Shown in pieces: positions 7,298 through 14,975 of a stretch of 22,006 bases of DNA. The notes under the pieces were generated by a model, which was not told the DNA's origin, ran no database searches, and saw only the letters and a list, made by a program, of their open reading frames with translations. Position numbers and translations under genes: made by a program. Origin of the DNA: Candidatus Bathyarchaeota archaeon (GTDB taxonomy: Archaea > Thermoproteota > Bathyarchaeia > RBG-16-48-13 > JAGMEO01); the NCBI GenBank assembly GCA_023128135.1, contig JAGMEO010000003.1:1-22006 (forward strand). The letters run 5' to 3'. Each line of letters begins with the position of its first letter. Positions within the stretch are counted from its first letter, which is position 1.

Positions 7298-7873
7298 TTA
7301 ACGTGTTGTTTGTCCTATGAAATCAGATGCCGTCTTCCGGCTCTTACGTCTTTTACAACTGGGACAGTGTAAAACGTAGCCGTTCTTTATCAATGGGGCT
7401 CCACAGTTTGAGCAAAGGGCGTATAGGACGCCGAGCTTTGGGTCGTCAGTAGATAAATGGAAAACCTGATTAGTAGTGCTGATTACTTTTGCGCGTATTA
7501 CGTCTCCGGGTTTAAAAGCGTCATACATTGTTTTAACAAACCTGTTACTTACATTGGATATGTGGAGTAACCCAGAAAAGAAACCAGAGATAGATTTGCC
7601 ATCGATCTCGAACATTCTTATATTGGCGTTCTTTTGAACATTCATAACTACACCCGTTGCAATGCTTCCAATTCTGGGGACAATGGGTTTTCGAACCTTT
7701 GAGAGAACTGTTACTTTTCTACTCAAAAGGTCGATAAGGATGTTGCCTGTAATGGACGAGAGTATTTTCCCATTCTCAACATAGGTTCCTTGACCTGGCA
7801 AAACTTCCTCGATTACACCGATTTTTGAACCCGGAACCACAAATTTTCCGCTTCTATTAGAAATAAGCTTCAC
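7298..7873 (-). CDS. csl4: Exosome RNA-binding subunit Csl4
   Basis: A cap subunit of the archaeal RNA exosome that recruits substrates for 3'-5' degradation or tailing. The 191-residue product has an N-terminal beta domain (VVPGSKIGVIEEVLPGQGTYVENG), a central S1 domain (RIGSIATGVVMNV through LHISNVSNR and KPGDVIRAKV) and a C-terminal zinc ribbon (LCSNCGAPL and LHCPSCKRR). The start is a GTG with an AAGGTGA Shine-Dalgarno sequence five bases upstream, which itself overlaps the stop of the methyltransferase gene before it. Archaeal DnaG is known to associate with the exosome through Csl4, and a dnaG gene lies elsewhere in this window. Confidence 0.94.
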   Translation of the reverse strand: MKLISNRSGKFVVPGSKIGVIEEVLPGQGTYVENGKILSSITGNILIDLLSRKVTVLSKVRKPIVPRIGSIATGVVMNVQKNANIRMFEIDGKSISGFFSGLLHISNVSNRFVKTMYDAFKPGDVIRAKVISTTNQVFHLSTDDPKLGVLYALCSNCGAPLIKNGYVLHCPSCKRRKSRKTASDFIGQTTR

Positions 7874-7877
7874 TTTT

Positions 7878-8507
7878 TCACCTTCTCTTTATACGGTAGA
7901 GATCAACTTTAACTATATGTCTTCTTTTTCTGTGGAATCTAAAAGTTGGATAGATCTCAAACTCAGTTTGAAATATTTCGGTTATTTCACTTCGAAGCTT
8001 TTTCACAAGGTCACTTATAAACTTCCTATTAGTTTTACCGCTTTTATGCAGGGAATACACTACATTTGCCACTTTAAGAGCCTTTTCTACGAATTTTGCA
8101 TCAGCACCTCTTTTGCGTACTCCAAAAGGTGGATTTTGTAGTACAGTATCATAATGACCAGTAATAGAATCAATATCACTTACAACCCACTCAGTAGTTT
8201 CGCTAACCCCAATTATGTCAGCGTTACTTTTTGCAATTCTCACTACAGTAGGGTCAATATCAACTCCAACTACTTTCACGGCTCCTAATAGTGCAGCTCC
8301 TATACCTAATCGTCCAGTGCCACAACCTAGATCGAAAACATGTTTCCCAATAATATCATCATGCGAATAGGCTGCGTGCCTAAGAATCCACCCCGCTAAA
8401 TCAGCAGGGATAACGTATTGCTCAAGAAGTACTTTAGGTGAAATCTGTCCTTTTGTATTCTCTAAGATTATCTCAAGTTCACGCTTTTTCGCAATCCTCC
8501 TTTGCAT
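7878..8507 (-). CDS. METTL5-like RNA/DNA N6-adenine-type methyltransferase
   Basis: A class I SAM-dependent methyltransferase of the COG2263/METTL5-like family; the eukaryotic homologue methylates an adenosine in small-subunit rRNA. The 209-residue product has LEQYVIPADLAGWIL near 28-42, the SAM-binding motif DLGCGTGRLG at 59-68, the acidic GVDIDP at 81-86, and the catalytic NPPFGV at 125-130. The C-terminus is basic (FRFHRKRRHIVKV). The frame extends 25 residues further upstream, but GAGGGTG six bases or fewer before the ATG at 8507 and the family start (basic MQRRIAKKRELE) favour the shorter form. Csl4 follows after four bases. The substrate in this organism is inferred, not shown. Confidence 0.88.
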   Translation of the reverse strand: MQRRIAKKRELEIILENTKGQISPKVLLEQYVIPADLAGWILRHAAYSHDDIIGKHVFDLGCGTGRLGIGAALLGAVKVVGVDIDPTVVRIAKSNADIIGVSETTEWVVSDIDSITGHYDTVLQNPPFGVRKRGADAKFVEKALKVANVVYSLHKSGKTNRKFISDLVKKLRSEITEIFQTEFEIYPTFRFHRKRRHIVKVDLYRIKRR

Positions 8508-8510
8508 AAA

Positions 8511-8517
8511 CACCCTC
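8511..8517 (-). promoter_or_regulatory. Shine-Dalgarno GAGGGTG that fixes the METTL5-like start
   Basis: GAGGGTG on the minus strand is separated from the ATG at 8507 by three bases (six counted from GAGG). It makes the alternative start 25 codons upstream at 8582 unlikely. Confidence 0.6.
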
Positions 8518-8571
8518 TTACCAACACTTAAAACATTTATAATTAGCACTTTTCTAACAATGAGTAAAGCA

Positions 8572-9300
8572 TCAACTATCAAACATTTTTATTTTTGTTC
8601 TCTTCATCGCGCCAAACACTCTTCTAAATACACCCATTAAGATAGTGGCTTCACGGTTTGATATGAAAGATCTTCCGACAATGTTTCGAAAAGATCTTAA
8701 CGCTAGGGAGTTTTTATGTGATGGAATTTCTGCTTCTTTAAGCATTTTTTTGAAATAATCGATTAAAATCTCCTTTTCTTTCTTTGTTGCTCCAGATATT
8801 TGTGGTTTTTTGCTTTGTCCAATTGTTTTGAAAATCTCATAAAATATGATGGTGGCTGCGTGTGAAAGGTTCATCGTTGGGTAATTTGTGCTTGTTGGAA
8901 TTGTTAAGATAAAGTCGCACATCTTTATCTCAGAGTTTGTAAGACCTGAACTCTCTCTCCCCAACAAAATGGCAATCTTATAATTTGTAACAAGATTTTC
9001 AGCAAAATCCTTTACTTCTATTGCATTCCTCTTTATGTTACCCTCTCTTTTTGCAGTTATAGCTGTTGTCCCGACAGTAAGGTTCACATTTTCAAGAGCT
9101 TCATCTAAATTGTTTGTTTTGACAGCTTGATCCAATATTTCACTAGCATGCATCGCGAATGCTCTTGCAGTGTTACCAATCTCAATCTTCGGGTTAACTA
9201 AGAAGAGTTCATTTAGCCCAAAGTTTTTCATAGCTCTAGCTAATGATCCAAGGTTTCCCTCGATTTCTGGCTCAACAAAAACTATCCGAATCTTTTTCAT
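8572..9300 (-). CDS. trmJ: tRNA 2'-O-methyltransferase TrmJ (SPOUT family)
   Basis: A SPOUT-class methyltransferase expected to methylate the ribose of nucleotide 32 in tRNA anticodon loops. The 242-residue product begins MKKIRIVFVEPEIEGNLGSLARAMKNFG, the typical N-terminal strand and motif 1. It then has the knot-forming LLGRESSGLTNSE and the SAM-binding IPTSTNYPTMNLSHA. A C-terminal helical extension (about 80 residues) follows, as in TrmJ and unlike shorter TrmL. The frame continues 16 residues upstream to an ATG at 9348, but homologues start near the MKKIRI position. It lies between the KsgA-HemK fusion and the METTL5-like gene, so three RNA/protein methyltransferase genes sit in a row. 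Confidence 0.9.
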   Translation of the reverse strand: MKKIRIVFVEPEIEGNLGSLARAMKNFGLNELFLVNPKIEIGNTARAFAMHASEILDQAVKTNNLDEALENVNLTVGTTAITAKREGNIKRNAIEVKDFAENLVTNYKIAILLGRESSGLTNSEIKMCDFILTIPTSTNYPTMNLSHAATIIFYEIFKTIGQSKKPQISGATKKEKEILIDYFKKMLKEAEIPSHKNSLALRSFRNIVGRSFISNREATILMGVFRRVFGAMKRTKIKMFDS

Positions 9301-9369
9301 TAACTTCTCGGTATCTAGCTTATGATTCAATATTTGCCGCTCACACATTTTCCATAAATCAATTATAGG

Positions 9370-10797
9370 CTATTCTTTTTTTGCTTCAAGTAAAAACAGT
9401 GTTTCAAAACTTACCTTTTTTTCAGCAATAACCCTAGTTTTTAATCCTGCTTTTTCAAGTCTTTTTCTTGTCTCACCTTTATCAGAAAGAGTAGATTGTA
9501 ACAAGAGAATTCTTCCATTACCTTCAAGATAATTGGGCGCTTCCATCAAAAAAGCGTCAATGACGCTTCTTCCATTGGCGCTTCCACTCCAAGCTTTGTT
9601 GATCCAACTTCTTTTCTGGCTTTTTTTCACAGGTAAATACGGTGGGTTAAAGATTATAAGATCAAACTTCTCTTTAGGTTTAATTACTTCAAATAGCCTT
9701 CCCCGTCGCACTTCTACCCTGTTGTCTCTTTCGTTGATTTTTGCGTTTAACTTGGAACACTTGACTGCATGAGGGTTGACGTCAGTGGCTATGACTTTTT
9801 TTGCCCTTTCAGAAGCAATGATAGCTAGAATTCCACAACCCGTTCCAACATCTAACACTTTTTCTCCGTCTTTAACTTTCAAGTTATCAGCTATTAGAAA
9901 AGTGTCTTCAGAAGGTTTGTAAACATCTGAAAAAACGAGGAACACATAATCCTTGTAAAAGGTTTTACTGTCTTTAATTATTCTACGATGAACCTCGTCA
10001 GATAAAAGACCTAGTTCTTCTGGTGCAAGCATATGCACTCGCTTTTCTAAATTGGGAAGTTCTTTTACGAGTAATTTTTTTTCATTGTCGCCTATTCCTT
10101 TATCTCTTAAATAAGTCATGAGTGCATTCTTTATCTTTTTCCTCCTTTGATTGAAGAGGCTTTTGACAAGATCAGAGAAAGCCTCTTCATCTAGAACATT
10201 AAATGGTGATTTGCGTGGAACTATATGTATGAGAGCGGATTCTACTTTAGGGGAAGGGAAAAAAGCTGATTTTGGAACACGTTCAATTATATTAATATCT
10301 GCTTTGCGGTAAACCATCACTGTTAAGCGTCCATAATTACTGTTACCCTTCTCTGCGGTAAGTCTTTTAGCGAAATCTTCTTGCAGAGTTATTATGGCAT
10401 TTTGAAATTTGAGTTCTAATAGTTTGAAAATTAAAGGCGAAGATATGGAATAGGGAGGATTCGCTACTACTTTGTTAATTTTTGGTAACTCTGTGGTTAG
10501 AACGTCTTCATTTATGATTATAACGTTCCTTTTTTCTTCAAATCTTTTCTCTAATACTTTTGTAAGTTTTGGATCAATCTCTATGGCATAAACCTTCTTT
10601 GCTACTTTTGACAAAACATCTGTTAAGAAACCTAGGCCTGCACCCACTTCCAATACTTCGTCGTTGCTGTCTATGTTAGAGTAGTCAACCATCCTCTTCA
10701 AGAGAGTTGCATCAACACAGAAATTTTGTCCAAGACTTTTTTTTGGGTAAATTCCATGTTTTTTAATAAGATGGGTTGTCTTTTCAAGCAAGTTCAT
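9370..10797 (-). CDS. ksgA: Fusion of KsgA/Dim1 rRNA dimethyltransferase and HemK/Mtq2-like methyltransferase
   Basis: One 475-residue frame joins two complete methyltransferases. Residues 1 to about 268 are KsgA/RsmA/Dim1, which dimethylates two adjacent adenosines near the 3' end of 16S rRNA. Visible motifs are SLGQNF at 21-26, EVGAGLGFLT at 50-59, EIDP at 73-76, NPPYS at 113-117 and the C-terminal helical part with FFPSPKVESAL at 179-189. Residues about 290-475 are a HemK/Mtq2-like glutamine methyltransferase (KPSEDTFLIADNL, DVGTGCGILA at 316-325, NPPYLP at 384-389), a family that methylates the GGQ of release factors. I start at the ATG at 10797; a TTG five codons earlier is in frame. Separate adjacent ksgA and hemK genes are the usual archaeal state, so the fusion is notable. 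A GTG at 9945 could allow internal initiation. Confidence 0.9.
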   Translation of the reverse strand: MNLLEKTTHLIKKHGIYPKKSLGQNFCVDATLLKRMVDYSNIDSNDEVLEVGAGLGFLTDVLSKVAKKVYAIEIDPKLTKVLEKRFEEKRNVIIINEDVLTTELPKINKVVANPPYSISSPLIFKLLELKFQNAIITLQEDFAKRLTAEKGNSNYGRLTVMVYRKADINIIERVPKSAFFPSPKVESALIHIVPRKSPFNVLDEEAFSDLVKSLFNQRRKKIKNALMTYLRDKGIGDNEKKLLVKELPNLEKRVHMLAPEELGLLSDEVHRRIIKDSKTFYKDYVFLVFSDVYKPSEDTFLIADNLKVKDGEKVLDVGTGCGILAIIASERAKKVIATDVNPHAVKCSKLNAKINERDNRVEVRRGRLFEVIKPKEKFDLIIFNPPYLPVKKSQKRSWINKAWSGSANGRSVIDAFLMEAPNYLEGNGRILLLQSTLSDKGETRKRLEKAGLKTRVIAEKKVSFETLFLLEAKKE

Positions 10798-10813
10798 TGT
10801 AAAAATCGCCAAA

Positions 10814-11380
10814 TTAAAAAGAACGAATAAAGATTCTGTGTTTTGGCGCCCCCTCTAATTCATCTAGTATTCTTTTACAGACGATTTTAGCCGGGTTTGA
10901 AATGGCGATTCTCTCTTGTATGTCTTTAAAACTATCAAAAGGCTTCCTCTCCCGCTGTTCCAATATTGTCCACATGTATTTCTTACCAATTCCTGGAAGT
11001 AGCTCAAGTGCGTGCATCCTAGGCGTAATTGCTTGAGCTTTGTTGAAGAATTGGACAATTTTTTCTTCTCGATTTGGGACGATTGTTTCTATGATAAAAG
11101 GTAACTCACTTTTTGCTGTCGATGTTAAATTATTATAGTTTATTCTACCAGTTATGTGGCTTATTTTTCCTCTTGGCATTGCTTTTCCTACATACACTCT
11201 CTCCCTTAACTCAAATGTTGTGCCTCTGATAGCTTCTGCTTCGAGTAATGTGAAATAATCTTCACCAATAAGTTGGACTATTGGCTCCGTTTTAAAAACT
11301 GTCTTAATGGCGCTAGGTTTTCCAAGTGGAAGATGGTCTAGTACATATGTATACTCTTCATACTTCTTATCGCTGTTCAT
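10814..11380 (-). CDS. DUF655 family protein (OB fold plus helix-hairpin-helix)
   Basis: A 188-residue archaeal protein of the DUF655 family, a probable nucleic-acid-binding protein of unknown role. The N-terminal half looks like an OB-fold barrel (EEYTYVLDHLP at the start, GRINYNNLT near 78-85). The C-terminal part has a helix-hairpin-helix with LLPGIGKKYMW around 127-136. It lies in the conserved archaeal order L21e-Rpo4-DUF655-KsgA-HemK. That context suggests a link to ribosome biogenesis or transcription, but no function should be assumed. The stop is followed after a few bases by the KsgA fusion. Confidence 0.88.
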   Translation of the reverse strand: MNSDKKYEEYTYVLDHLPLGKPSAIKTVFKTEPIVQLIGEDYFTLLEAEAIRGTTFELRERVYVGKAMPRGKISHITGRINYNNLTSTAKSELPFIIETIVPNREEKIVQFFNKAQAITPRMHALELLPGIGKKYMWTILEQRERKPFDSFKDIQERIAISNPAKIVCKRILDELEGAPKHRIFIRSF

Positions 11381-11453
11381 TTTCTTGGTTTCACTAAGTC
11401 TTTTTCTACTTTCAAAAATGGATGGGTTGAAGAGTCTTATCTCAATAAATACT

Positions 11454-11783
11454 CTATCTGTAGCTATCTAAAAGCTTTAGCACCGCCTCCAATTTAGAGG
11501 TAACAATGATTTTTTTCTTGCTTCCAACGAAAAAACCCCTCAACTCTTCGATGCTTTCTGGCATACAATTTACAATTTGCACAGCGCCTGTCTTCTCAAC
11601 ATCAAATTGTTCAATAAGTGCTTTTACTAGTTCTTTGGCTTTATCTTCGCCAAGCTTTGAAAATTTCTTCACATAATCATATGTTCTCTGTTGGAACTCA
11701 TCTAATGACTTTTTACTTTTTTCAAGGGCTCCCTTTACTTCTGAAACCGTTATTTCACTTTCATCTACAATCTTTCTAGGCAT
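11454..11783 (-). CDS. rpo4: RNA polymerase subunit Rpo4 (RpoF, Rpb4-like)
   Basis: Part of the Rpo4/Rpo7 stalk of archaeal RNA polymerase, involved in open-complex formation, elongation and termination. The 109-residue product is mostly helical, with the family pattern EITVSEVKGALEK near the start, the RTYDYVKKFSKLGEDKAKELVKAL helix pair, and the conserved end region VQIVNCMPESIEELRGFF followed by ILKLLDSYR-like residues. A G-rich Shine-Dalgarno stretch precedes the ATG. Its neighbours L21e upstream and DUF655 downstream are the standard archaeal arrangement. Confidence 0.92.
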   Translation of the reverse strand: MPRKIVDESEITVSEVKGALEKSKKSLDEFQQRTYDYVKKFSKLGEDKAKELVKALIEQFDVEKTGAVQIVNCMPESIEELRGFFVGSKKKIIVTSKLEAVLKLLDSYR

Positions 11784-11806
11784 CTAATTTTCCCCCTGAT
11801 AATTGT

Positions 11807-12100
11807 TTAGCCCTTATGTTGTCGCATGTGTTCAGGACGTAAAATGATGGTCTTCTCTTTATTTCCAACTTTTAGTTTAACTGTGTATGCACGTCCTCGC
11901 TTCTCTTTAACTAATCCAACTCGTCCATGATAACGTCTATGTGGCATTCCCTTGTGTACGCTTGAATCGATTATTATCACGACTTTCTCATCAGGCTTAT
12001 ACTCGTGTAGTAACCTTCCAAGGGGTTGTAAACCTCTCTCTCTTTGCTTCTTCCTCAAAAGTTTACGAGTTCCTCTTCGGTAACCTTTAGATTTAGGCAT
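11807..12100 (-). CDS. rpl21e: 50S ribosomal protein L21e
   Basis: A 97-residue basic ribosomal protein of the L21e family. It has the N-terminal SKGYRRGTRKLLRKK basic segment, the SH3-like barrel with VVIIIDSSVHKGMPHRRYHGRVGLV, and the RAYTVKLKVGNKEKTIILRPEHMR end. GAGGGA lies seven bases before the ATG. It follows Pus10 closely (12 bases) and precedes Rpo4, consistent with one transcript. Confidence 0.95.
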   Translation of the reverse strand: MPKSKGYRRGTRKLLRKKQRERGLQPLGRLLHEYKPDEKVVIIIDSSVHKGMPHRRYHGRVGLVKEKRGRAYTVKLKVGNKEKTIILRPEHMRQHKG

Positions 12101-12112
12101 AAGTATTCCCTC

Positions 12113-13432
12113 TTAAATTTTAACACCCATTACATCAATCTCTACACATTTTGCTGATGTATCTACAAGAGAAGATACGTTAGGGTCAGTACGTCCTTGA
12201 TCCCCAGATATCAACTCCTTAATATAAAGCCCTCCCTGACATCGTATTAACATTTCGACCAATCTTGGCTTCAACCTTTTTACTTTAACTTTAAAGATGC
12301 GTCGTTTTCTCATCTTATCAACTCGACGATGTAAAACACGTGAAGGAGTTAACTGACGAATCAAACTATCAGTTAAACCTTCCTTGAGCTGCTTTAAATC
12401 TTCATCAGAGATCTTTTTCTCAAATTCTACGACCACCCTATAAACTTTGTCAACTTTCTCTTCGGTTTTGACTTTCTTTAATTTCTCCTTCGACACTATT
12501 CTTAGTTTAGAAACTTCAACCTTTCCTTCTGCTGTTTGAGTCATCTTTTTTCTGAATATTCGTAGTTTTATATTTCTTGTTTTTGGCTTCTTTACTTCAA
12601 TAATGAACGGTCTTCCTGATCCAAGAACTCTTGCGTCTATGTCTTCACGACCAGCAGCATGAAACCGAGTATCTGTTCCCTCAGTCATTTCAAGAAGTGG
12701 GGCTGCAATTAACTCTTCGACAGATTCAGGGTACATTTTTCCTGTTCCTTTACAGTGAGTACAACCTACACCCTCACATTTTTTACAGATCCATTTGCTT
12801 TGAGGAATGCCTCTGACTAGCTTTCTATAGCGACCAGCTATGAAAAGTGGACGTACATTGAGAGATATGTTGTCTGTGAACGGGTTGATGATTATAAGAA
12901 CGTCTGGTTTTTTGTAATCCACAGTTTTTTGGGTTATCGATACGATTTGTCTTCCTATTTCGCGGCTTAGCTCGTTCCGGATGTTTTCGCCCCATTTTAT
13001 GTTAAACTTGGCGCGTAATTCGTCCTCTCTATTTTCTATTCCAGGTGGAACTGTTATACCCACGAGAAAAGTTTTGTACTCATACTCTGCGAGTTTTTCA
13101 ACGGTTTTTTCCATGAGTTCTTTTATCTTATTAAAATTGTTTTCACAGAGATGGCATCTTTCTTCTGTTTTTACAGTTATTCCTTTGTTCTCTAAGGTTT
13201 TTAATGCAAGGTTTGAAAACCCTTTTCTTGCAACCGTTATAAGAAGATTGGTTCCTTCTTCTGACCCTTCGAGGGCAAGCCTGTCTCCTTCAAGTGTTAA
13301 GAGAAGCTTCATCACTTTTCCTCTCTCTTGGTTAGTTAGTCCATGTGCGAGAAGAGCAAACTGTCTTCCCAAGCAGTAATCACAAAGAGCATGTTCTTTT
13401 AACAACGCTTCTGCGGTTTTCAATATTTTCAT
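12113..13432 (-). CDS. pus10: tRNA pseudouridine synthase Pus10
   Basis: Pus10 makes pseudouridine 54 and 55 in the T loop of archaeal tRNAs. The 439-residue product has an N-terminal zinc/THUMP-containing region (CDYCLGRQFALLAHG at 17-31, CHLCENNF near 93-100). The catalytic domain has the motif AAGREDIDARVLGSGRPF, where the Asp of EDIDAR is the expected nucleophile. A C-terminal stretch with TPSRVLHRRVDKMRKR follows. A CKKCEGVGCTHCKGTG zinc module lies in the middle; it resembles DnaJ zinc repeats but I believe it is normal for archaeal Pus10. Length is normal. It is followed by L21e after 12 bases and preceded by SRP54 after 51. Confidence 0.94.
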   Translation of the reverse strand: MKILKTAEALLKEHALCDYCLGRQFALLAHGLTNQERGKVMKLLLTLEGDRLALEGSEEGTNLLITVARKGFSNLALKTLENKGITVKTEERCHLCENNFNKIKELMEKTVEKLAEYEYKTFLVGITVPPGIENREDELRAKFNIKWGENIRNELSREIGRQIVSITQKTVDYKKPDVLIIINPFTDNISLNVRPLFIAGRYRKLVRGIPQSKWICKKCEGVGCTHCKGTGKMYPESVEELIAAPLLEMTEGTDTRFHAAGREDIDARVLGSGRPFIIEVKKPKTRNIKLRIFRKKMTQTAEGKVEVSKLRIVSKEKLKKVKTEEKVDKVYRVVVEFEKKISDEDLKQLKEGLTDSLIRQLTPSRVLHRRVDKMRKRRIFKVKVKRLKPRLVEMLIRCQGGLYIKELISGDQGRTDPNVSSLVDTSAKCVEIDVMGVKI

Positions 13433-13483
13433 AGCCGTTCTCTCGAGTTTTATTCTCTTTACGTGGCTGAGAAAATGCAGCCT

Positions 13484-14824
13484 TTAGAATTTTCTTTGTA
13501 ACTTCTTCAGGAATTTTTGGGGCATTCTCTTGCGATGGAAAGTCTTCATGTATTTCTTCATTAAGAAATATTGCTTCACAAGTTCTTTGACGCTTTTTTC
13601 GTTTGTACCTGAGCCTGATGCAACTCTTCTGATTCGAGAAGAGTTAAGTATTTTCGGGTCTGCTCTTTCATCTTTTGTCATTGATTGGATGATGTACTTC
13701 CATTGTTTCATCTTGTCCTCCGCTACATTGACGGCTTCGTCTGGGATGTTGGCTCCTGCTCCAGGAACCAAACTCAATATGCTTTTCAGTGTTCCCAGAC
13801 TCTTCATGGCTTCTATTTGCCCGAGCATGTCTGTTAGCGTAAATTTTCCACTTAAGATTGCTTTTGCTTTCTTTTCGGGTACCGATATTTCAGCTTCTCT
13901 AACCTTCTGGACTAGACCTTCAATGTCACCCATCCCTAAGAGCCTGCCAACAAACCGTGATGGCACAAATTGCTCTAGGGCCTCAATTTGTTCTCCTGTT
14001 CCAATGAACTTTATGGGCGCTCCCGTCGCTGACACAGCTGAGAGTGCTCCTCCACCTCTAGCTGAACTATCCAGTTTTGATACGAGAATCGAACCTATCT
14101 TAGTTGCTTCATTGAAAGCTTTTGCTTGTGCTGTTGCTTGCTGCCCCATCGTAGCGTCAACGATGAGGATTATCTCATCTGGCTTCACTACTCTTGCTGT
14201 CTTTTTCATCTCTCCAATTAAGCGCTTCTCATCTTTGTGGCGACCTGCTGTGTCAAGTATTATCACTTCATAATTCTCTTTCCTAAACTTCTCAACACCG
14301 TCAATGGCGATTTTTATGGAGTTCTTCTCTGTTTTGTCGCCATAAACTGGAACGTTTATTCTATCAGCCAGCTGCTTCAATTGAGCATAAGCGCCAGGAC
14401 GGTAAGTATCAGCGCAGACAAGGGCGGGCTTCAATCCTCGTTTTTGGAAATATTTGGCTAGTTTAACCGCAGTCGTAGTTTTTCCAGCGCCTTGAATGCC
14501 AATAAGCATGTAAACCTGTGTTTTTCCAGTTTCTATCGGAATCTTTGCCGGTTTTTCGCCTAGAAATCTTGTAAGCTCGTCGTAAAGAACCTTTACAACG
14601 TGCTCGCGCCTAGAGATTCCGGGCGGTAGCTTTTCCTTTAGGGATCTTTCTTCTATTCTGCTTGAAATCTCAAGTACAAGTTGAACGTTTACATCACCTT
14701 GGAGTAAAGCACGCTGAACATCCTTAACAAGCTCTTTTACAACAGCTTCATCAACAACCGGGGCTTTCATAATCTTACGAATGGCTCTAACAAGTGAAGA
14801 GCCTAATTTTTCTATAGCCGACAT
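13484..14824 (-). CDS. srp54: Signal recognition particle GTPase SRP54
   Basis: The GTPase and signal-sequence-binding subunit of the signal recognition particle, which targets nascent membrane and secreted proteins. The 446-residue product has an N-terminal four-helix domain (residues 1 to about 95). The G domain follows with GIQGAGKTT at 109-117, DTAGRH at 191-196 and SKLD at 249-252, then a C-terminal M domain rich in Met and basic residues (KMKQW, MKKYMKTFHRKRMPQKFLKKL). GAGGG lies about nine bases before the ATG. It is the first gene of the long minus-strand block; the 151-base gap upstream separates it from the divergent topoisomerase gene. Confidence 0.97.
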   Translation of the reverse strand: MSAIEKLGSSLVRAIRKIMKAPVVDEAVVKELVKDVQRALLQGDVNVQLVLEISSRIEERSLKEKLPPGISRREHVVKVLYDELTRFLGEKPAKIPIETGKTQVYMLIGIQGAGKTTTAVKLAKYFQKRGLKPALVCADTYRPGAYAQLKQLADRINVPVYGDKTEKNSIKIAIDGVEKFRKENYEVIILDTAGRHKDEKRLIGEMKKTARVVKPDEIILIVDATMGQQATAQAKAFNEATKIGSILVSKLDSSARGGGALSAVSATGAPIKFIGTGEQIEALEQFVPSRFVGRLLGMGDIEGLVQKVREAEISVPEKKAKAILSGKFTLTDMLGQIEAMKSLGTLKSILSLVPGAGANIPDEAVNVAEDKMKQWKYIIQSMTKDERADPKILNSSRIRRVASGSGTNEKSVKELVKQYFLMKKYMKTFHRKRMPQKFLKKLQRKF

Positions 14825-14883
14825 CTTTAGAGCCCTCTAGTTTTTATGTTAACACGCTCAACTCGAAGGGATACAAATCTCAT

Positions 14884-14896
14884 TAAAAATGTTTAT
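14884..14896 (-). promoter_or_regulatory. AT-rich TATA-like element upstream of SRP54
   Basis: On the minus strand AAACATTTTTAAT lies about 66 bases before the SRP54 ATG and would give a leader of roughly 40 bases. The match to an archaeal TATA box is only moderate; support comes mainly from its position in the divergent gap. Confidence 0.25.
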
Positions 14897-14937
14897 GGAT
14901 TTTGAGTATAACAGATTGTAACACTTAATTCTTTATG

Positions 14938-14948
14938 AAATATATTAA
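14938..14948 (+). promoter_or_regulatory. TATA box for the topoisomerase gene
   Basis: AAATATATTAA lies about 33 bases before the ATG at 14976. Transcription would start near 14969, leaving a leader of only a few bases. No convincing Shine-Dalgarno sequence precedes the ATG, which fits leaderless or near-leaderless expression. Confidence 0.45.
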
Positions 14949-14975
14949 AAAACAATTTTTTTCAGAGTTGATGAC

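Noticed and set aside
8508..8582. 25-residue N-terminal extension of the METTL5-like protein
   Set aside because: A good Shine-Dalgarno sequence lies directly before the internal ATG at 8507, and the extension would overlap trmJ without family support.
12750..12800. DnaJ-like zinc module in Pus10
   Set aside because: The CxxCxGxGCxxCxGTG pattern looked like a domain insertion, but it appears to be a normal part of archaeal Pus10.
13530..14273. Plus-strand open frame of 247 codons opposite SRP54
   Set aside because: It mirrors the SRP54 GTPase gene and its protein is a Ser/Pro-rich shadow translation with no recognisable domain.
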